DNA of 64,000 bases from Spirosoma rhododendri (lineage in GTDB: Bacteria; Bacteroidota; Bacteroidia; Cytophagales; Spirosomataceae), in contig NZ_CP051677.1 in NCBI RefSeq assembly GCF_012849055.1, positions 3,735,001 to 3,799,000 of the forward strand, given 5' to 3'. The stretch's first letter is position 1. Each line of letters begins with the position of its first letter. Below are positions 33,801 to 43,377 of this stretch, piece after piece. The notes under the pieces are model-generated. The model was not told the DNA's origin. It did not search any database and was given only the letters and a program-made list of their open reading frames with translations. A program made the position numbers and the translations under genes.

Positions 33801-33808
33801 CAAAGCTA
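33801..33808 (-). promoter_or_regulatory. TAnnTTTG box abutting the GDPD start
   Basis: TAGCTTTG on the minus strand with only CCCA between it and the ATG. If active, the mRNA starts at or next to the start codon. Confidence 0.4.
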
Positions 33809-33843
33809 GCGATTTCGAGCGGAGGTAAGGGAAAACCCGACAG

Positions 33844-34329
33844 TCAGACGAGTGCCTTTTTCCTGACTACGGACAGAAATCGGGCGGCATTACGCCGGAT
33901 CAGGATGGCGCCTACGGTCGTCGTCGTTACCGTGGCCCCCACGACGATCGGCCAGAACTGACCCATTGGCAGGGTGCGGGTAAAGGTTTCGGCCCAAAAC
34001 GCGGCATAAAGGCCAACGACCGACCAGTTCATAAAGTAATAATGCCACTGTAGCCAGTTGCGCACGCGGTGGCGGAACAAGGCCGGTACCATGCCGCCCA
34101 GGATGGAAGCCGTGCTGAACAGCGCCATCACATGGAAAGGCCCAAACTTGCCGAACAGCCGGTAAATCATGAACGCCGATAGGTTCAGTACCAACATGCT
34201 GACCACGTAGCCGTACCCGATCCGCCGGTGCAGTAGCCCACCTTTATTGATAAAAAAGATGAGGGTGCCGGTTAGCAGGGCGACGAAAGCCGCAATGAGG
34301 TGGACAAGGCCGATGGTTGAGAGGGTCAT
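33844..34329 (-). CDS. DUF2306 membrane protein
   Basis: A 161-residue protein with four to five helices of the DUF2306 family: LVHLIAAFVALLTGTLIFF, HRRIGYGYVVSMLVLN, and RNWLQWHYYFMNWSVVGLYAAFWAE, where histidines and aromatics are conserved. The N-terminal His and the HRRIG loop resemble the heme/quinone-type b561-like arrangement, but no activity is established for the family. It has a TAGGTTTG box 26 nt upstream. It lies before the GDPD gene with a 47-bp gap. Confidence 0.85.
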   Translation of the reverse strand: MTLSTIGLVHLIAAFVALLTGTLIFFINKGGLLHRRIGYGYVVSMLVLNLSAFMIYRLFGKFGPFHVMALFSTASILGGMVPALFRHRVRNWLQWHYYFMNWSVVGLYAAFWAETFTRTLPMGQFWPIVVGATVTTTTVGAILIRRNAARFLSVVRKKALV

Positions 34330-34355
34330 GGTCGGTTCGGAGTGCGTTGACTATA

Positions 34356-34363
34356 CAAACCTA
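34356..34363 (-). promoter_or_regulatory. TAnnTTTG box for the DUF2306 gene
   Basis: TAGGTTTG on the minus strand, 26 nt before the ATG at 34329. Confidence 0.5.
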
Positions 34364-34465
34364 CCTGTGCCGAACTCCCTCGCGATGGCAATTCTGACGA
34401 ACACAGCTTATGCTGGCGCGAAACTGGCTAGACCGATGATGAATACCGTGATAGCGGATATGCAA

Positions 34466-34503
34466 AGCGGGGTGTTGGTTACAGTTGCAACCAACACCCC
34501 GCT
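34466..34503 (-). terminator. Hairpin terminator after leuS
   Basis: A perfect 15-bp GC-rich stem (34466-34480 with 34489-34503, loop of 8). It lies 22 nt after the leuS stop on the minus strand. The following T tract is short (CTTTGC), so termination may be partial. Confidence 0.75.
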
Positions 34504-34525
34504 CTGTTCTGATGGACGATAAAAA

Positions 34526-37405
34526 CTAGATCACTACGTTGACGATGCGTTTCGGCACGACGACGACCTTCTTAGGCGTCTTGCCTTCCAGCCATTTCTG
34601 CACGACCTCGTCAGCCAATACCTCATCTTCGATCTCCTTCGGTGCCCGGTCGACGGCGAAGTTGAGCGTTGTCCGCACCTTGCCATTGATCTGAATCGGG
34701 TACTCAAACGAGTCTTCGACCAGGTAGTTCGGGGTGAAGACCGGGAATGGCGCGTACGACACCGTGCCGGGCTCGTTGCCCAGCTTCGCCCACAGTTCCT
34801 CGGCGATGTGTGGCGCGTAGGGCGACAGCAGCAACACCAGTTCCTGCAAGACGGCCCGCTTGTGGCAATTGAGGCTCGTCAGTTCGTTGACGCAGACCAT
34901 GAAGGCCGAAATAGACGTGTTGAACGAATACGTTTCGATGTCGTTTTCGGCTTTCTGAATCGTGCGGTGCAGCACTTTCAACTCAGCAGGCGTGGGATTT
35001 TCATCCGTCACGATCCACTCGCTCTCACCGGTTGCGTTGTCTTTATAGAACAGCCGCCACAACTTCCGAACGAAGCGGTAAACGCCGTCGATGCCGTTGG
35101 TATTCCACGGTTTAGCCTGCTCCAGCGGCCCGAGGAACATCTCGTACATCCGCAGCACGTCGGCCCCGTATTTCGTGACGATGTCGTCGGGGTTCACTAC
35201 GTTGAACTTCGACTTCGACATCTTCTCGACTTCCGCCCCGACAATATATTTGCCGTCGGGTTCGATAATAAACTCAGCTCCGTCGGCCAGATCAGGACGC
35301 GCCTTTTTGAACGCTTCGATGTCCAGCACGTCATTGTCGACAATGTTGACGTCAGCGTGGAGGGGCGTTACGTCCTGTCCGTTGATCTGATTGAGCGACA
35401 CAAACACCGGGGCAATGCCTTCGACGCCCGTACCTTTAACCCGGTACACAAAGTTGCTTCGGCCCTGAATCATGCCCTGATTGATGAGCTTTTTGAACGG
35501 CTCATCCTGTGGCACGTAGCCCCGGTCGTGCATGAACTTGTTCCAGAACCGGCTGTAGAGCAGGTGGCCCGTTGCGTGCTCGGTACCGCCAATGTACAGG
35601 TCGACGTTCTGCCAGTAGTCGACATCTTCTTTGCTGGCGAAGCGGTCAGAATTGTGCGGGTCCATATAGCGGTACCAGTACCACGACGAGCCCGCCCAAC
35701 CCGGCATCGTGCTCAGTTCGTAGTCGTATTCTTCCTTGTATTTCCACCCTTCCGCGCGGCCTAACGGGGGTTCGCCCGTTTCGGTCGGCAGGTATTTATC
35801 GATGGCGGGCAGTTCGAGCGGTAGGTCTGATTCGTCGATCAGGTAAGGCAATCGACCCGTCGAACCGTCATTCTCGCCGAAGTACACGGGAACGGGTTCG
35901 CCCCAGTAGCGTTGGCGACTGAACACGGCATCGCGCAGGCGAAAATTGACCTTGCCTTTGCCCATTCCACGTTCTTCCAGCCAGGCAATCAGCGTCGCCG
36001 TGGCCTCCTTGTAGGTCAGGCCATTAATGATTCTCGAATTGATGTAATGACCTTCCTTCGTGTTGTCGGCCTGCTGATCGAGGTCCTTCTGCGCGTCAAG
36101 GACAGGGATGATCGGCAGATTAAAGTGCTTGGCGAAGCCGTAGTCGCGCTGATCGCCCGACGGAACGGCCATGACCGCGCCCGTGCCGTAACCCGCCAGT
36201 ACGTAATCGGCCAGGTAGATGGGGACGGGCTCGTTGTTCAGCGGATTGAGGCAGCAGCTGCCCGTAAACACACCCGACACGCCTTTTACGTCGGCCATCC
36301 GGTCGCGCTCCGAGCGCATTTTGGCTGCGTTGATGTACTCCTCAACGGCCTGCTGCTGTTCGGGCGTCGTCAGGCTCGGCACCAGTTCGTGCTCCGGGGC
36401 CAGCACCATAAACGTCACGCCATAGATCGTGTCGACACGGGTGGTGAAGACCTCGATGAAGTTTGTGGTTTGAAGTTTGTGGTTTGTGGTTGCTTCGCTT
36501 TCATCAACCTTAGACGTTAAACCTTGAACCTTAAACCGCACGCTCGCGCCGACCGATTTGCCGATCCAGTTGCGTTGTTGTTCCTTGATTGACTCAGTCC
36601 AGTCGATGGTGTCGAGGCCGGTGAGCAGGCGATCGGCGTATGCGGTGATCCGCATCATCCACTGCCGCATCAGTTTTTGCTCAACGGGGTAGCCGCCCCG
36701 CTCTGATACGCCGTCTTTCACTTCGTCATTGGCGAGTACGGTACCCAGTGCCGGGCACCAGTTCACGACCGCATCGGCCAGGAACGTCAGGCGGTATTTG
36801 AGCGTGATGGCGTACTGCTCCGTTTCGCTCATTGCGTTCCACTCGTCGGCCGTGAACGACGTAACGTCGTCATCGCAGGCCGCCTGAACGCCCGCTGTAC
36901 CGTTGGCGGCAAACTTCGCCGTCAGCGTTTCGATAGGCTCAGCATGATCGGTTTCTTTGTTATACCACGAGCGGAACAGTTCCATAAAAATCCACTGCGT
37001 CCACTTGTAATACGATGGGTCGGAGGTGCGGATTTCGCGGGTCCAGTCGTAGCTGAAACCGATGTTTTTCAACTGCTCGATATAGCGCGTCAGGTTGGCT
37101 TCGGTGGTCACGGCGGGATGCTGACCAGTCTGAATGGCATACTGCTCAGCGGGCAGACCAAACGAGTCGAAACCCATGGGGTGCAGTACGTTATATCCTT
37201 TAAGTCGCTTGTAGCGGGCAACAATATCCGACGCGATATACCCCAGCGGATGGCCCACGTGCAGCCCGGCACCCGATGGGTAGGGGAACATGTCAAGCGC
37301 GTAGTACTTTGGTTTGTCGGTGTCGGATTTTGGGCTGAACGTGTTGTGGTCGTCCCAGAATTGCTGCCAGTATTTTTCGACTTGCTGGTGGTTGTAATCG
37401 GCCAT
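34526..37405 (-). CDS. leuS: Leucyl-tRNA synthetase with an in-frame palindrome-derived insertion
   Basis: Charges tRNA-Leu in the cytoplasm. The 959-residue class Ia synthetase has the HIGH motif as HVGH (49-52), the editing-domain [10 protein letters not shown] threonine-rich motif just after residue 320, and KMSKS at 728-732. Residues about 291-316 are unlike LeuRS and are translated from a GTTTAAG-type hairpin (36461-36536). The insertion keeps the frame and sits between GASVR and IEVFTTR, on the edge of the CP1 editing domain, so it presumably forms a surface loop. A TATTTTTG box lies 51 nt upstream of the start. The gene is the only leuS in the window and is otherwise intact. Confidence 0.97.
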   Translation of the reverse strand: MADYNHQQVEKYWQQFWDDHNTFSPKSDTDKPKYYALDMFPYPSGAGLHVGHPLGYIASDIVARYKRLKGYNVLHPMGFDSFGLPAEQYAIQTGQHPAVTTEANLTRYIEQLKNIGFSYDWTREIRTSDPSYYKWTQWIFMELFRSWYNKETDHAEPIETLTAKFAANGTAGVQAACDDDVTSFTADEWNAMSETEQYAITLKYRLTFLADAVVNWCPALGTVLANDEVKDGVSERGGYPVEQKLMRQWMMRITAYADRLLTGLDTIDWTESIKEQQRNWIGKSVGASVRFKVQGLTSKVDESEATTNHKLQTTNFIEVFTTRVDTIYGVTFMVLAPEHELVPSLTTPEQQQAVEEYINAAKMRSERDRMADVKGVSGVFTGSCCLNPLNNEPVPIYLADYVLAGYGTGAVMAVPSGDQRDYGFAKHFNLPIIPVLDAQKDLDQQADNTKEGHYINSRIINGLTYKEATATLIAWLEERGMGKGKVNFRLRDAVFSRQRYWGEPVPVYFGENDGSTGRLPYLIDESDLPLELPAIDKYLPTETGEPPLGRAEGWKYKEEYDYELSTMPGWAGSSWYWYRYMDPHNSDRFASKEDVDYWQNVDLYIGGTEHATGHLLYSRFWNKFMHDRGYVPQDEPFKKLINQGMIQGRSNFVYRVKGTGVEGIAPVFVSLNQINGQDVTPLHADVNIVDNDVLDIEAFKKARPDLADGAEFIIEPDGKYIVGAEVEKMSKSKFNVVNPDDIVTKYGADVLRMYEMFLGPLEQAKPWNTNGIDGVYRFVRKLWRLFYKDNATGESEWIVTDENPTPAELKVLHRTIQKAENDIETYSFNTSISAFMVCVNELTSLNCHKRAVLQELVLLLSPYAPHIAEELWAKLGNEPGTVSYAPFPVFTPNYLVEDSFEYPIQINGKVRTTLNFAVDRAPKEIEDEVLADEVVQKWLEGKTPKKVVVVPKRIVNVVI
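36461..36536. repeat. Heptamer-type hairpin inside leuS
   Basis: The 31-nt arms 36461-36491 (GTTTGTGGTTTGAAG...) and 36506-36536 (...CCTTGAACCTTAAAC) with a 14-nt loop. About 20 of 31 positions pair, several of the others allowing G-U. It uses the same 7-base words as the intergenic elements. This is the only copy found inside a gene, where it encodes residues VQGLTSKV...[10 protein letters not shown]. Confidence 0.85.
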
Positions 37406-37455
37406 GACGGAGTAGGTGGGGGGCTATCGGTGGGACGGCCCCGCAAAATGAATTG

Positions 37456-37463
37456 CAAAAATA
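37456..37463 (-). promoter_or_regulatory. TAnnTTTG box for leuS
   Basis: TATTTTTG on the minus strand, 50 nt before the leuS ATG. Confidence 0.55.
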
Positions 37464-37491
37464 GCCGTTTACCGAGACTTTTGCCCGACCG

Positions 37492-37640
37492 GATTTTTAT
37501 TAGACAGGATTACAGGATTGACAGGATTTTATTTGATTCATTCATCGCCGGGCTGGCGTTCCAGACATGACACCACGGTAATGGATGACTTACATAAAAT
37601 TCCACAAATCCTGCGAATCCTGTAATCCTGTCCAAAAATC
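37492..37640. repeat. ACAGGATT-type hairpin between leuS and a membrane protein gene
   Basis: Left arm 37492-37531 (GATTTTTATTAGACAGGATT then ACAGGATTGACAGGATTTTA) pairs with right arm 37595-37640 (TAAAATTCC...AATCCTGTCCAAAAATC). It is an 8-base tandem array (ACAGGATT). The left flank TTTTTATTAGACAGGATTA recurs exactly at 52218, showing these are copies of one element. The loop of about 63 nt is longer than in other copies. Confidence 0.85.
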
Positions 37641-37641
37641 T

Positions 37642-39426
37642 ATGTCTAACCTCGCCGTCGCGCCAATCGTACCGCACCAGCAAACCAGCTATCGGCTGTG
37701 GCTGGCCTATGCGGGGCTGGCGGTGCTGACGGGCTTATTGGCGGTGGGTATCGTCGGCGATTTTAGCCACCCGCTCTCCGACGGTACCGACACCGATCAG
37801 TTTGAGTACGTAGGTTATGTGTTTGCCAGCAACCTGACGCTCTGGCCCTGGCCGATGCTTCATCTGCTGAACAACCAGACGTTTTACCCCTACGGCATCA
37901 ACCAGATTTTTCTCGACTGGGGCTTCGAGCGTGACTACTGGTACGCCATCTGTTACCGGCTGTTTGGTCCCGCCGGGCCGTACCTGCAATACTACTACGT
38001 TTACACGCTGGTGCTGACCGCCGTTGGGAGCTGCGCGCTGCTGCGACCCTGGTACGGCTTCGCGAAAAGTGCCTTGTTTGGGTTGGCCGTGTCGGTGTTC
38101 AACGTCTACGCGGTCTGGAAATTTCCGGTGCACATGAACGTCTGCATCGACCACTGGACGGTGCTGTGCATGGTGGCAACCTACCGGCTACTGCGCGACG
38201 TGCTCGACCGCCGACCGCTCACGCTATCGTTTGTGCTGGTCTGGGTATGGCTACACGTGCAGGTGCTGGGGCAGGAATTGGCCTACGTCGCGGGTTACGC
38301 GCTGACGTTTACGACATTGACGCTGCCCGTGCTGGGGTGGGCGTTGTGGCGTTGGTATCAACAAACGGGTTGGGCAGGAATTATCGCCGGATTCAAACCC
38401 GGTGCGTCGGGCTGGCTAATGATCGGGCTGATTCTACTGAGCCTTTGGCTGTATCTGCCGCTGACAATTCAGATCGCGTTTGGCGCGTGGGGCTTCGATT
38501 TCGCGGAGGTGCCGCTGGCTCCGCTCTGGTCTAGTCCGGTGCGGCTGCTGATTCCGTATCTGCCCGGCCTGCACACCTTCGACCATGACTATTCGCGCTG
38601 GATCCACGACATCTACGAAAGCTTCGGGCAGGGTAGTCCGGGGTTGGGGTTAGTGGTACTGGCGGGATTGGGTTGGTGGCAAATTCGTCGGCGGGTGGCC
38701 CTGTGGCTACCCATCGGGTCGATGCTGGTACTGTGCCTGCTCTATCACCCGGTGCTTCTACCGACGTTGAAACTGTTTCCGTGGTTTACGTACAATCGGC
38801 ACGGTGGCCGCGCCAGTCTGGTCTATCCGGTATTGTTCGGTCTGCTGGCCCTGTCGGTGCGGTGGCCCCGGCATCGGGTGGGGGCGGTAATCGGTATAGC
38901 GGTGCTGGGTCTGCTGGGGGCTGAGTGGTACACCGCCTATCGACTCCGTGAATTCGTGCCGACGCCGGTCGTATCGGCCGATGTGCTGCGTTATTGCGCC
39001 GTTATCCGGCAACAACCCGGTGTGGCCGTGCTCGATTTTCCGTTCTGCACCGTCGGGGCCGACGGGGTTGGGAAGAAGGAAGGACTATGCCCGTACTACG
39101 TGCGGCAAAACGCCGTGTTTACCTTCCGGCGGTTCTACGATAAGAAAGGGGTTGGGCAGTACTTCGGGCGGTTACACCCTGATCAGATTCAGCCCTTCCT
39201 GCGCGACAACTGGCCCCGTCTGCTTGCGCCCGGTCACGTCTTCACTGATACCGACTGGCAGTTTCTAGATAGCTTTTTACGGGAGAATCACTTCGCCGGT
39301 ATCAACCTCTACCCCGACCTGCTAACACCCGAACAACTGGCAGGGTTCTACCGACGCTACGGCAATCCCATCGCCCAAACCCGTTTCCCTGAAGCTGGGC
39401 GGTTGGTGTTTGTGCCTTTGAGATGA
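37642..39426 (+). CDS. Polytopic membrane protein, probable GT-C-type glycosyltransferase
   Basis: The 594-residue protein has about eleven transmembrane helices and a soluble C-terminal domain (roughly residues 440-594: VLRYCAVIRQQPGVAVLDFPF...GRLVFVPLR). The early periplasmic loop GDFSHPLSDGTDTDQFEYVGY contains acidic residues in the place where GT-C transferases keep a catalytic Asp. The family was not identified with certainty. The start at 37642 (MSNLAVAP) is chosen because the longer frame begins inside the preceding hairpin repeat. It is divergent from leuS and is followed by a dehydrogenase gene 138 bp on. Confidence 0.7.
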   Translation: MSNLAVAPIVPHQQTSYRLWLAYAGLAVLTGLLAVGIVGDFSHPLSDGTDTDQFEYVGYVFASNLTLWPWPMLHLLNNQTFYPYGINQIFLDWGFERDYWYAICYRLFGPAGPYLQYYYVYTLVLTAVGSCALLRPWYGFAKSALFGLAVSVFNVYAVWKFPVHMNVCIDHWTVLCMVATYRLLRDVLDRRPLTLSFVLVWVWLHVQVLGQELAYVAGYALTFTTLTLPVLGWALWRWYQQTGWAGIIAGFKPGASGWLMIGLILLSLWLYLPLTIQIAFGAWGFDFAEVPLAPLWSSPVRLLIPYLPGLHTFDHDYSRWIHDIYESFGQGSPGLGLVVLAGLGWWQIRRRVALWLPIGSMLVLCLLYHPVLLPTLKLFPWFTYNRHGGRASLVYPVLFGLLALSVRWPRHRVGAVIGIAVLGLLGAEWYTAYRLREFVPTPVVSADVLRYCAVIRQQPGVAVLDFPFCTVGADGVGKKEGLCPYYVRQNAVFTFRRFYDKKGVGQYFGRLHPDQIQPFLRDNWPRLLAPGHVFTDTDWQFLDSFLRENHFAGINLYPDLLTPEQLAGFYRRYGNPIAQTRFPEAGRLVFVPLR

Positions 39427-39564
39427 AGTAGCGTGGCGGGTCCAGGTCCGGGTGGGCGCGCTACACGCATCCGCAACCAGTAAATCACCGCTGCTGCAAG
39501 CCAATCCGCTTAATCTTCGGTTACTATTGATAATTACGAACGACAAACCAGCTACCCCTTCATC

Positions 39565-40497
39565 ATGGACCTTTTCATTTATCCGACCCTTTCTGAGCCT
39601 GTAAAAACGCAGTTACAACTGCACACACCCAACGATGTGGCGCTGGTTTTTCGGCAGGATTTGCCCGAATCTGAACAGCAGGCAGCGTTCCAGCAGGCCG
39701 ATGCGCTACTGGGCAACCCGCCATCTGACTGGTTCGACAATGGGCCGGCCAGGCTGGCGTTCTGGCAGATCGACTCGGCCGGGTTCGATAAATTCAGCGG
39801 GGTAAAAACCTCGGCGCAGGTGGCCAACATGGGCGATTACTTCGCGTGGCCCTGCGCCGAAACGATGATCGCCGGTATTCTGGGTCTGTACCGACGCATT
39901 CCCGAACTGGCCGTGCTGCAAAGTCGCAGCGAATGGATTGGTGCACCCCTGCGCGAACAGATGCAGGTGTTACGTGGTAAGCGGGTCGTGGTGCTTGGTA
40001 CCGGCACCATCGGAATGGCGGTAAAGCAGATGCTGGGAGGCTTCGACTGCTCCGTTCGGATGCTGGCCCGTACCGATCCGCAAGCCGATCTGCACTCGGC
40101 CGACGAACTGATCACTGAACTACCCGAAACCGACCTGGTCATCAACTGCCTGCCCGGTACGGCGCGGGGCTTTGTCTCAGCCGCCGTCATTGCGGCCATG
40201 TCGCCGACCTGCGTCTATGCCAACGTCGGGCGGGGGAGCACCACCGACGAACCAGCCCTGATCGATGCCCTACAAACGGGTAAGCTGGGCGGGGCCGTAC
40301 TCGACGTGACCGAGACCGAACCGCTACCCACCGACAGTCCGCTCTGGACGATGCCGACTGTGCTGCTGACCCAGCATACCGGTGGTGGATTACCCAACGA
40401 AGACGGCGGTAAAGTGGCGCAGTTGCTGCGAAATCTGAACCGCTTCCGGGCGGGGCAAGCCCTCGAAAACGCGGTTGAGCTGGGACGCGGGTATTGA
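39565..40497 (+). CDS. D-isomer-specific 2-hydroxyacid dehydrogenase
   Basis: A 310-residue NAD(P)-dependent dehydrogenase. It has the Rossmann motif VVVLGTGTIG (about 145-154), the catalytic Arg in ANVGRGSTTDE, the Glu in VLDVTETEPLP and the His in LLTQHTGGG, the Arg-Glu-His set of the family. It interconverts a 2-keto acid and the D-2-hydroxy acid; glyoxylate/hydroxypyruvate reductase-like activity is the commonest. The N-terminal substrate domain is short. The gene stands alone between a membrane protein gene and parC. Confidence 0.9.
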   Translation: MDLFIYPTLSEPVKTQLQLHTPNDVALVFRQDLPESEQQAAFQQADALLGNPPSDWFDNGPARLAFWQIDSAGFDKFSGVKTSAQVANMGDYFAWPCAETMIAGILGLYRRIPELAVLQSRSEWIGAPLREQMQVLRGKRVVVLGTGTIGMAVKQMLGGFDCSVRMLARTDPQADLHSADELITELPETDLVINCLPGTARGFVSAAVIAAMSPTCVYANVGRGSTTDEPALIDALQTGKLGGAVLDVTETEPLPTDSPLWTMPTVLLTQHTGGGLPNEDGGKVAQLLRNLNRFRAGQALENAVELGRGY

Positions 40498-40638
40498 GCG
40501 TAAGTGGTGATGCTTTCAGGCTTTGTAGCGAATAGGGCGGGTTTTTTTAACTTTTCTTCGTATATTTAGGGAGTCGAACGGTGGCCATTTCGGTGGCTTT
40601 TGCCGCTCGATATTCATAGCAAGTTTGTGTAATCATTC

Positions 40639-43350
40639 ATGATAGACGAAGAAAATCTGGACCCGATGGACGAGTCGGCCGAACAGCCCGGTGATCCCAC
40701 GCCCGCCGATGCTGAGCTACCCCCGGTCACCGAACCCGATGGGCAGTCGGCTGACTCGACTACCGAAACCCAGGTGCTGCACGACCAGACGGTCGTGTCG
40801 GGTCTGTACGAAAACTACTTCCTCGATTACGCGTCGTACGTAATTCTGGAACGGGCGGTACCAGCCGTGGAAGACGGCCTCAAGCCCGTTCAGCGACGCA
40901 TTCTGCACGCGCTGCGCGAGATGGACGACGGTCGCTTCAACAAGGTGGCCAACGTGATCGGGCAGACGATGCAATACCACCCCCACGGCGACGCATCAAT
41001 TGGCGAAGCCCTGGTCAATATCGGGCAGAAAGAACTGCTCTTCGACACGCAGGGCAGTTGGGGCGACGTGCGTACGGGCGATGGAGCAGCGGCTCCGCGT
41101 TATATCGAAGTGCGGCTGTCGAAGTTTGCCCACGACACGGTTTACAATGAGAAAACCACCGAGTGGCAGTTAACCTACGACGGCCGTAAGCGCGAGCCGG
41201 TAACGCTGCCGGTGAAGTTTCCGCTGCTGCTGGCGCAGGGGGTGGAAGGCATCGCCGTGGGCCTGTCGACCAAAGTGCTGCCCCATAACTTCAACGAGCT
41301 GATCGACGCGTCGATTCAGGTGCTGAAAGACAAACCGGTGCAGTTGTTTCCCGACTTCCAGACGGGCGGCCTCATTGATGTCAGCAATTACAACGATGGG
41401 CACCGGGGCGGTAAAGTGCGCGTTCGGGCCCGTATTGAAGAGGTTGACAAAAAGACACTGGCGATCCGCGACGTCCCGTACGGCGTAACGACTTCACAAC
41501 TGATTGATTCGATCGTAAAAGCGGCCGAGCTGGGCAAAATCCGTATTAAGGCACCGAGTCGTAACGTGGCCGCTGTGGTTGATAATACGGCCCGCGACGT
41601 CGAGATTCTGGTTCACCTGCAACCCGGTGTTTCGCCTGACGTCACGATTGACGCGCTGTATGCCTTCACCGACTGCGAGGTCAGTATTTCGCCCAATGCC
41701 TGCGTTATCATCGGCGACAAGCCCCACTTCGTCAGTGTCAGCGACATTCTGAAGGTCAACACCCATCAGACCGTAAACCTGTTGCAGCGTGAGCTGGAGA
41801 TTCGCCGGGGTGAGCTGATGGAGCGGCTGCTGTACAGTTCGCTGGAAAAGATCTTTATCGAAAACCGCATCTACCGCAAAATCGAAGAGTGCGAAACCTT
41901 CGAGGCCGTACTGCAAACGATCGATAAAGCCCTCAAACCGTTCAAGAAACAGTTCTACCGCGAAATCGTGGAGGACGACCTGATCCGGCTGACCGAGATC
42001 AAGATCAAGCGGATTTCGAAGTACGACGGCTTCAAAGCCGAGGAGTTGATGCGGAAGCTGGAGCAGGAACTGGCCGAAGTCGAAGATAACCTCGCCAACA
42101 TCACCCGCTACGCCATTGCGTACTTCAAAGACCTGCAAAAGAAGTATGGCAAGGGCCGCGAACGCAAGACCGAAATTCGGGGCTTCAACACCATTGCCGC
42201 GAGCGTGGTGGCCGCTGCCAACCAGAAACTGTACGTCGACCGAGAAAACGGCTTCGTCGGTTACGGGCTGAAAAAAGACGAATACGTCAGCGACTGCTCC
42301 GACATCGACGACGTAATCGTGTTCCGGCGCGACGGCGTCTGCGTGGTTACGAAAGTGCAGGAAAAGGTATTCGTTGGTAAGGATATTCTGTACGTGTCGG
42401 TCTTTAAAAAGAACGACGAACGGAAAATCTATAACCTCGTGTATCTGGACGCGAAATCGGGTATTTCAATGATCAAACGGTTCCCCATTACGGGCGTCAC
42501 CCGCGATCGGGAATACGACCTGACGATGGGCAGCCCCAAGTCGAAGATCACTTACTTCAGCGCCAACGAAAACGGCGAAGCGGAAGTAATTACCGTAAAC
42601 CTGACGGCGCAGAGTTCGGCCAAGATCAAGCAGTTCGACTACGACTTTGCCAGTGTGGGCATCAAAAACCGGTCGGCGCAGGGCAACATCCTGACCAAAT
42701 ACCCGGTGCGGAAGCTTACGCAGAAAAGCGGGGGCGTTTCGACGCTCGGTGGGGTCGACATTTGGTACGACGAGCACCTGGGCCGGCTCAACCGCGACGA
42801 GCGGGGGCGGTTACTGGGTAAGTTCGACGCCAAAGACAGCATCCTGGTGATTTACAAAGACGGGCAGTACGAACTAACCAATTTCGACCTGACCAACCGC
42901 TACGAACCCAATGAGATTCAATCGTTGAACCGGTTCGAGCCGGAAACGGTGGTGTCGGCGGTGTATTACGAAGCCAACCAGAAAGCGTGGTACGTAAAGC
43001 GGTTCAAGGTCGAGACAACGACGCTGGATAAGAAATTCAGCTTCATCGGCGACGTGAAAGGGTCGAAGAATCTGGCCGTAACCACCGATCACCATCCGCG
43101 CATCGAAATCGTGCATCAGGTCAAAGACCGGGGGCCGGTGGAGAAGATGGTGCTGGAGCCGGAAGGATTCATCGAAATACGGGGCTGGAAGGCGTTAGGC
43201 AACAAATTGCCCTTCGCCCGCGTAAAGGATGTTAAACTGCTGGAACCGAAAGTGGTCAAAGAAGCACCCGCTGCTGTTCAGACCCCTGTTCTGGCTGAAG
43301 CCGAAGAGCCGGAAACGAAAGAAACGGCTCAGTTAGGGTTGTTTTCTTAA
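40639..43350 (+). CDS. parC: DNA topoisomerase IV subunit A
   Basis: Cuts and rejoins DNA to separate daughter chromosomes. The 903-residue protein has an acidic N-terminal extension (1-48), then the GyrA/ParC breakage-reunion domain: GLKPVQRRILHALREM (80-95), YHPHGD and the active tyrosine Tyr155 in AAPRYIEVRL. A coiled-coil tower follows, and the C-terminal beta-propeller is degenerate, with no clear GyrA box (Q-R-R-G-G-K-G) visible. That supports ParC over GyrA. parE is not in the window. A TATATTTA sequence at about 40560-40567 is one base off the -7 consensus. It is followed 27 bp later by a SanA-like gene. Confidence 0.92.
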   Translation: MIDEENLDPMDESAEQPGDPTPADAELPPVTEPDGQSADSTTETQVLHDQTVVSGLYENYFLDYASYVILERAVPAVEDGLKPVQRRILHALREMDDGRFNKVANVIGQTMQYHPHGDASIGEALVNIGQKELLFDTQGSWGDVRTGDGAAAPRYIEVRLSKFAHDTVYNEKTTEWQLTYDGRKREPVTLPVKFPLLLAQGVEGIAVGLSTKVLPHNFNELIDASIQVLKDKPVQLFPDFQTGGLIDVSNYNDGHRGGKVRVRARIEEVDKKTLAIRDVPYGVTTSQLIDSIVKAAELGKIRIKAPSRNVAAVVDNTARDVEILVHLQPGVSPDVTIDALYAFTDCEVSISPNACVIIGDKPHFVSVSDILKVNTHQTVNLLQRELEIRRGELMERLLYSSLEKIFIENRIYRKIEECETFEAVLQTIDKALKPFKKQFYREIVEDDLIRLTEIKIKRISKYDGFKAEELMRKLEQELAEVEDNLANITRYAIAYFKDLQKKYGKGRERKTEIRGFNTIAASVVAAANQKLYVDRENGFVGYGLKKDEYVSDCSDIDDVIVFRRDGVCVVTKVQEKVFVGKDILYVSVFKKNDERKIYNLVYLDAKSGISMIKRFPITGVTRDREYDLTMGSPKSKITYFSANENGEAEVITVNLTAQSSAKIKQFDYDFASVGIKNRSAQGNILTKYPVRKLTQKSGGVSTLGGVDIWYDEHLGRLNRDERGRLLGKFDAKDSILVIYKDGQYELTNFDLTNRYEPNEIQSLNRFEPETVVSAVYYEANQKAWYVKRFKVETTTLDKKFSFIGDVKGSKNLAVTTDHHPRIEIVHQVKDRGPVEKMVLEPEGFIEIRGWKALGNKLPFARVKDVKLLEPKVVKEAPAAVQTPVLAEAEEPETKETAQLGLFS

Positions 43351-43377
43351 CTTTACCCGTACTACCGCAAACTCCTC

